Shown piece by piece: positions 58,366-64,000 of a stretch of DNA of 64,000 nt (position 1 is the stretch's first letter; every line of letters starts with the position of its first letter). The notes under the pieces are model-generated. The model searched no databases. It had not been told where the DNA came from and was given only the letters and a program-made list of their open reading frames with translations. The stretch is taken from positions 1,054,001 to 1,118,000 of the forward strand of contig PSQN01000004.1 in NCBI GenBank assembly GCA_002989075.1, in the 5' to 3' direction. The position numbers were made by a program, and so were the translations under genes. This stretch comes from Arthonia radiata. Taxonomy: Eukaryota > Ascomycota > Arthoniomycetes > Arthoniales > Arthoniaceae.

Positions 58366-59897
58366 CGTAGAACACGCTCTGAGATGATGCCGATGAGGTT
58401 CAGGTGAGGTTACGCGCTCGCGACAGGGTAAAGTTTGATTGACAGTCCTCACCAGGATCGACGTCGATGCTCCTTTCTACGTGACTGTGTGAGAAGAAAG
58501 CTCTGGCAAAAAAGCGACAACACGAATAAGGCAGCAGCACACGCAAGGTTGCAGACAGTCACATGACATCATAGCGTGCCGGCTGCACCTACCTTGTGAT
58601 ACGTGCGGAAGATTGCAACACCGTCTCAATGGTGTCTACACACATGCTCGATCAAGCAACGAGTTTCATGGTATTCTGGTAAAGGGTATTGTTCCGTCAG
58701 CTTACACGCCCAGTCACCCAGAGCCAGAAACTCTGTCAAAGTGCGACGCAATGCGACTACTTTACTGTCTGTATCACGTGTACGACGGCAAACGGTATGG
58801 CATGCAAGCAGCCTTTGTGGACGGTCAAGTCAAACATCAATGCGGCACGATGCGTCGCCCATTCAGCCGCAAAAATGCAGCTTGATGTTATGAAACATGA
58901 GGCTGACATGCGTGTAGCTCTGTACAACACGTTACAAAGCAGCCGATGACCTGCATATGCCTCTTCGCAGCCGGCGCGGGTCTCCACAACCGGCAAGGTG
59001 AGGCAAATATGTCATCCTTTGGTCTCCTCAAAGGTCATTTTCGACAGATTTCTCCTTACGCTGACAACCAATTTTAAGAAATATACTAGACAGGCTATTT
59101 CCCCTTGACAAAGGTACCTGGAGCAACGCAAGATGGAGATATCTCCGAGCTGCTTGGTTGCGCCTTGCTTTGAACGTTCTTCGTGTCTAATCGTGGCTCA
59201 CCTCCAAAACCCTCGTGTTAACACCTAGTCTGTAAAAAGCGTACAACGGCGTCAACTTACGCAGAAGGACAGATGAGACACGTTCCTTTTCTCGGAGTCT
59301 GAACGTCGCGCTGATTGATTGGTGTTTGAGACGCGCATCGGAGGAAATGGCTCGTGAACGTCCATGGAAAGCAGGCTTGTCATTTGACCTCTCTTGCTGT
59401 GACGGCAACCGGTGCTGGTAAAAGAACATCAATATCACACGGTGTGCGTCCCTGTGGAAGAGGTCAAACCTCCACGATTGATGCAACAGCGCAATTCTCA
59501 CCCTCACTTGAGTCCCACGGCAGGCACTCCGAGCCGCGTGCCACCAAGTCTCGCTCGATTCGCTCAACCTGCGTTTCAGAAGCTGTACTTGCGCTACAGC
59601 GGAGCGGACACTGGAGTGTTTAAGCTGGGACGTCAGCGGAGACAAATCGAGAAAGAATGGAAGTCAAGGAGACACAAAGGGACACCAAATGAGTTTCGAA
59701 AGTGGTGCTTCCCGAGCCTACCTATCCACCTATTCCAGGAGCAATGGAGCTGGCCGTGTCAAAAAAGCCCCGAAGGCCACCCTCAAGGATATAAAGGCAG
59801 ATCGAGGGTCACCCTTCTGTAGCAACCTGATCAGTCTCATCCCGGTACGCCCTGCAACAGATCGATACCCTTACAAAACGTTCCAGACTTCTCCAAG
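58366..59897. other. Intergenic with several unsupported ORFs
   Basis: Contains a plus-strand frame at 58613-58885 (YHVYDGKRYGMQAAFVDG) and opposing frames at 59187-59645 (-) and 59412-59822 (+). None has a clear start plus a recognisable domain, so none is called. Confidence 0.35.
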
Positions 59898-60609
59898 ATG
59901 AAAGCATTAGTGCACTCACTGTTGCTGCACTCGCTCTCACCACATCCCTCGTCCTCGCCGCTCCCTCCAACGCCCTCCTCGAGCGTCAAGCAAGCCGCAA
60001 CCGCCCGTTGCCGGACGACCCAGTCTCCTCTCCTGTTGATCTCGAAGGCCTCAGGAATGTCGAAACCGTAAAATGCGGGGGCGTCGAATACACCGAGGAA
60101 GACATCTCTGATGCGATCCAGTGGGCTGTGAATCTGCAAGACGCCGGCAAACGCCGTGGCAAGAAGTCCAAAGACAGATACCCTAGTAGGATGCAAGTGA
60201 CTCCCCACTAAGTGGCACGGTGACTAACGCTATGGCAATGAGACGGCCGCTATCCGCATGCTCTTCCTGACCCTACCAAATATTTGAAACCAGAGTGTCC
60301 AGCCGACGACAATCGGCAGGAGTATCCGCTCGCGAAGGGCAATGGGCCTTATAATGGCGGGTTGAGCAATCAAAAATGTACGTCTTTGTGCTCTTCGCAT
60401 TTTATCATGCTTTCCATCCCACATCCATGGAGAGAAGGGATGCTAATTTGGTGCGGACAGACGGGCCCGACCGCGTGGTGTACTATTACAAGAAAGGGCA
60501 ACAAGGCGTGACTGAACACCCTTTGGCGTACTACTGTGGATCGGTGACGCATAGGCCCCTGAATGACGGCACGTTCAGATACTGTACAACTGTGGTCAGT
60601 GCCCAGTGA
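59898..60609 (+). CDS. Secreted guanyl-specific ribonuclease, N1/T1 family (start unresolved)
   Basis: Three coding segments joined by clear introns: 60186-60242 (branch TGACTAAC) and 60378-60460 (branch TGCTAAT). The product has a hydrophobic secretion leader (ALTVAALALTTSLVLAAPSN) and then the mature enzyme. Active-site features of RNase T1 are visible: RYPHAL (Tyr and His), QEYPL (Glu base), GPDRVVYYY (Arg) and VTHRPL (general-acid His). Four cysteines (VKCGG, PECPA, YYCGS, RYCTT) could form two disulfides. Such enzymes cut RNA after G outside the cell; relatives include virulence-linked RNases. I could not settle the start codon, and the copy may not be functional; left edge approximate. 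Confidence 0.65.
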
Positions 60610-61298
60610 GTCGATCACTTGGTCATTGTTCGGAGCATCATGTTTGGAGCGCAAAGGTTTGGAGTGCCATCGCAGACGAAGAAGATGCTAGGTATCATCG
60701 GATTCAAAATATATGGATGGTATGGCACACGCTCATTTATTCACGAATACTTTCATACATCAGTTGTCTAGACATTGAGAATTTCACTGTTTTATCAGAG
60801 ACACTTTGAGGAAACGGCGCATCTCTCAGAGGCTCAAGTGACAGTAGGAATGCGATATCTTCGGTGCTGCTGAGGATATCTCCCGGCGTCAACGACAAAG
60901 CTTTAGAGAACCGTATTCGCGTCCATTCGTTGTACACTCAGAGGTCAAGAGCGATCCGAGTAGCGAACGTGGTGACTTCCGTTGGATGCCAAGGACAAGG
61001 GGTTTCACAGATGAGAGGCAGAGAAACGCGTGGCTTGTCTGATTCCTGTGACTGTAAATCTTGCTACATGTAAACGAAGTCAAGTGTAGAGTAAAGTAGC
61101 CGGTATGTGTTCTAAACAAATTTACGCTGTAGGCATTACGTTGGCGTAATAGTATATACACCAGCTATAAGTCTAGCAGTCTGCGTTATATAGTCGCTCC
61201 TTTGGGCAACCGTTGCGGTTTGTTCTATGTGTCATTCTAGAAGAGAAGATTGGTCAACAACCGAGACAATTCTAGCGTCTGCCTTTTTATCTTCATCA
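60610..61298. other. Intergenic with weak minus-strand ORFs
   Basis: A minus-strand frame at 60737-60937 (KALSLTPGDILSSTEDIAF) looks faintly protein-like but has no known domain. Confidence 0.35.
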
Positions 61299-63220
61299 CT
61301 ATCTCAATCGGCACTCTATCTCTATTGGCTGGCTTTGTGCATTGCAAAGCTGGAATGTCAGTGCGTCTGCTTCGCCGTTTTGACGTGAAATTATTTCGCC
61401 TGGTTCGGTGAAGGGAAGACGACACACGTCAATCGCCCTGTCCAGCTTGAAGTGAGCGGTGTCAGTGATCACACTGACAGTAGCGGTAGCCTCGCCACCA
61501 GCATCCCTATCTCTGGAGCCAATGCCGCGAGGTCCAAGCTCGAAAAAGAGCTCGAGCTTGTGCGATGTTGCCATGACCCTCAGCGGACGATCGACAGTAA
61601 CGATTTGCGGGCTTGGGTCATGCGAAAGTGACAGGATTGGTGTCTTGTCATGGTTATAGGGTGAGTCCGCAATCTCATGTCCCGGCAGTGATCCCGAATC
61701 GGAACAAGTTTGGCCATCGACGTTGAGACATGCTGAATCCGGCAAGGTAGTACTATGCTCAGTGGGCTCCATTGACTCCTCTACTATCGCATGTGGAGGC
61801 GTGAGTGCCGCAATCTTTCTTTCGCCATCGGCCTTGATGGTTGCGTCAAAATCGTTCGCAACAGACGCTGTTCGTGCAAGCGAGCCAACGCTTGTGGCTA
61901 TTGGTGACCACAGCTGCTTGCCAACATCTATTACGCTTTGGACCGTAAACACCATGCCACTAGTAGATTTCGACCTGAGGGCGTTCTGGGCCGACAATAC
62001 GTCCTTGTTGACTAGTACAAGAGCTTTAGAGATTCTCTCTCTAGAAGCGCTGCTAAATGTCCCGAGATCTGGCACAGTCCACTGGGTATAGAACACGCCG
62101 TGAGTGCTGGTGACGCGGTATAGACCGTACGCTCGGAGGAATGAGTTGCATAGAAAGCAGGCACCCTTGCTAGACCCGATCACTCTGGGCCGTGGTATGT
62201 TTACATTCAGCTCGAAATGCGCGACGAGCTGGACTTCGCCATGAACATGTAGATTCAACTGAGGCTGGACGACGCCTTTGCATTTCTTGTAGGCAGGAAC
62301 AGATGCAATCACGATGTTGGAGAAGAGAGAAGGACGGCTGCGGGCTAGCTTCGTCAGTGTGCGGCAGACCCCTACATACCGGGCAATCTGGCCAATCTCA
62401 TGAAGTTGGCGACTTCCAGCGTTGTTGTGCGGACAATTGAAATCTCGAAGCTTGCTCAAAAAGTCGGCGAACTCTTCATGAACGGCACACGTGGTCGCGA
62501 TGAGGACTTTAAGCGCATAGATGTCTTCGTGTCTTGGCAGAGTCTCGAAAGAAACTAGATGTTCGCGCAGCGTCGCGATGCAGGCTTTCAATGCCGACAT
62601 TTTTGACTGAGGAACCTCCGCTCCGCAGCGCCACTCCCGAATACGATCGACCAACCACGGTTGGGAAGCCTTGTTCTGTCCAAGCTGAAGACGAGTAGTG
62701 ACTTTGCATTTGCGCGATCGCAGCCGTCCGTACAGCTTGTCTATGTTCATACGAATGACACGATCAAGCAACAACTCTTCGCATTTTTGACGCGCAATAT
62801 CTATGTCAGGTTTGAGTGTGAGTTCTGCAAGCAGGCATACAACTCACCACCAACAGCACAATCCGAAAGACTTGTCGACATGGCCATAAACGTGCTCATA
62901 ACAATTTTAGGAACACCCTCGTTGGAAGCAAGCGTGATGTTAAGTCGATCTGGTTGCGATAACGCTTGTACTGTTGCTGCCCTGACAGCGTCAGGGCCGC
63001 TTTTGCAGATTGCCAGGAACGCGAAATCGTTAGCAAGTTGCTCTTCCAAGGCAAGGTTGAAAACCGGGTCTGCTTCCTCCGTTGGTTTCGCATTGCAAGT
63101 GCCGGCGGCGCCAGGGATCTTATATTTGTTCTTGATCGTCCTCACGTTGCCCTCAAAGGTAGCTCGACCTACTCTCTTGAAAACGGAAACCTTAGCTGCT
63201 GCTGTGTGCGGGTTGGCCAT
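61299..63220 (-). CDS. OTT_1508-type nucleic-acid/nucleotide deaminase-like protein
   Basis: Two exons, 62848-63220 and 61299-62800, split by a 47-nt GTGAGT...CATAG intron that joins CAVG to DIARQKCEELL; 624 residues. The N-terminal half is helical. The deaminase signature follows: LHVHGEVQLVAHFEL (H-x-E, about residues 308-310) and SSKGACFLCNSFLRAYGLYR (C-x-x-C, about 338-341), then FYTQWTVPDL. This matches the fungal OTT_1508 family of the cytidine-deaminase-like superfamily, in which His and two Cys bind zinc and Glu shuttles protons. The key residues are present, so it could be active; substrate unknown. A 200-residue C-terminal region without recognised domain follows. Family copies are patchy and expanded in fungi (known). 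Confidence 0.75.
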
Positions 63221-63660
63221 GCTTCAAAAAAGAAGCGCAGATGGGCATTGTAAGTAATTCTAGACTCTTGAATACTCTTGAAGATGGCATTAGGGAAACG
63301 AATGATCGCGGAAGGGTGATATCGTGAATCTTGCGGCAATTATGCGTTGCCTTGTGTACCCGCAGAAGCTGCATGCTGTGTAACACCAAACGTGGCTGGG
63401 CGGACAAGGTCCTTCGATGCTCAGCATGCGAACAACAAACGGACCTTCACCGCGCACCGTCCCGCGTATCAAATATGCATCGATGCAAAGACATCGTTCA
63501 ATAGGGTTGAGGGAAAAGACGCGCACTGGTTTGGCATCAAAACTTCGACCCGGTAGCCTCAGTCCACTCAGGCCCGTGCGCTCGGCTGATATATTACCCG
63601 ATAAGGAAATGCTCGCCCCACGGGCCTGAGGCCCGATAGCAGTCTTGGCGGGGTTTTGCA
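63221..63660. other. Intergenic with a 10-bp perfect inverted repeat
   Basis: Upstream side of the deaminase gene. Contains CAGGCCCGTG at 63569-63578 and its exact reverse complement at 63619-63628. A minus-strand frame at 63290-63661 has no known domain. Confidence 0.45.
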
Positions 63661-64000
63661 TTTCTTAGCATTTTTTTACACCCAAAACTCGCCTTCGCCG
63701 GTACAGGATTTTATAGCCAAATTAACAGGTATTGATCTAAAAAAAACTACAGTAGAAAGAGTATCTTAAGATCTAGAGCCCTTTTTTTTCTTTCCTTCTC
63801 TAACAGCAAAATAGGCCGTATAGAGTCATTAAAGAGCGTATATAATACATTATTATATATTTAACAACTTTATAATAAGGAAGAATAAATTAAACAAAAA
63901 GAACTTAAATATAAGCGATAGTTAATAAAAGATAAAGAGAAGAAGGTTAATTAGCTTCTTTTTAAGCTTTAATAGCAGCGTACAACCTTTTATACCGCTC
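63661..64000. other. AT-rich repeat-like DNA at the right edge
   Basis: Composition drops abruptly to TA-rich strings like those at 13.0-14.2 kb. It probably begins another RIP-altered block continuing beyond the window. Confidence 0.6.

Noticed and set aside
58613-59822. Three protein-like frames between the DUF3632-like gene and the RNase gene
   Set aside because: No ATG at the conserved-looking part, no recognisable domain, and two of them overlap on opposite strands; not enough to call a gene.
62661-63257. 198-codon plus-strand frame opposite the deaminase-like gene
   Set aside because: Overlaps both exons and the intron antisense; its sequence carries no recognisable motif, while the minus strand holds the zinc-site residues and correct splice phase.
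1-64000. tRNA, rRNA or other RNA genes
   Set aside because: No cloverleaf with matching A and B boxes and no rRNA-like conserved stretch was noticed on reading; a tRNAscan or Infernal run would be decisive.

Overview
The window looks like a piece of a filamentous ascomycete chromosome, most likely a dothideomycete (inference). Evidence: compact genes with short GT...AG introns of about 45-130 nt, fungal-specific families (PalB calpain, DUF3632-like, 2EXR-like, RNase N1/T1, OTT_1508-type deaminase), and a roughly 31-kb AT-rich block of decayed LTR retroelements whose repeat copies differ almost only by C-to-T and G-to-A transitions, the mark of repeat-induced point mutation (RIP).

Layout. 0-12.9 kb is gene-bearing but loosely packed: the 3' end of a metallo-beta-lactamase-fold protein, a few doubtful small ORFs, a secreted GH95 alpha-L-fucosidase, a 2EXR/DUF7730-like protein and the pH-signalling calpain PalB/Rim13, the last three on the minus strand. 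13.0-43.9 kb is a retroelement graveyard. Its core is a four-deep nest: a minus-strand Gypsy element (A, 14219-39987) is split by a plus-strand chromodomain Gypsy element (B, 16175-35941), which is split by a minus-strand sibling of the same family (C, 22237-34654), which is split by a plus-strand Copia element (D, 26528-31788). The three inner insertions each show a perfect 5-bp target duplication (ATCTT, CCTAA, GTTCT) and equal-length LTR pairs (472, 472, 186 bp). A truncated Copia 3' end with a large inverted repeat and featureless AT-rich DNA follow.

44.4-55.2 kb is a tight run of conserved housekeeping genes: complex I subunit NDUFA13/GRIM-19 (+), a Sap1/Yta6-like AAA ATPase (-), the RSC remodeller subunit Rsc1/2 (-), CCT zeta (+), a peroxisomal adenine-nucleotide carrier (-) and Mediator subunit 9 (+). 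Exon junctions could be read directly for all of them except Med9, which has a single exon.

55.5-63.3 kb is accessory-like: two tandem paralogous small genes of a family I do not recognise (one with its reading frame altered by a short GC-rich tandem repeat), a DUF3632-like gene followed in frame by a further 99 open codons after a TAG, a secreted guanyl-specific RNase of the N1/T1 family, and a two-exon OTT_1508-type nucleic-acid deaminase-like gene. AT-rich DNA resumes at about 63.66 kb, so the gene island is bounded by repeat-like DNA on both sides. The strongest candidates for something little described are the tandem gene pair, the interrupted DUF3632 frame and the deaminase-like gene; the best structural observation is the nested retroelement stack. 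No RNA genes or CRISPR arrays were seen.
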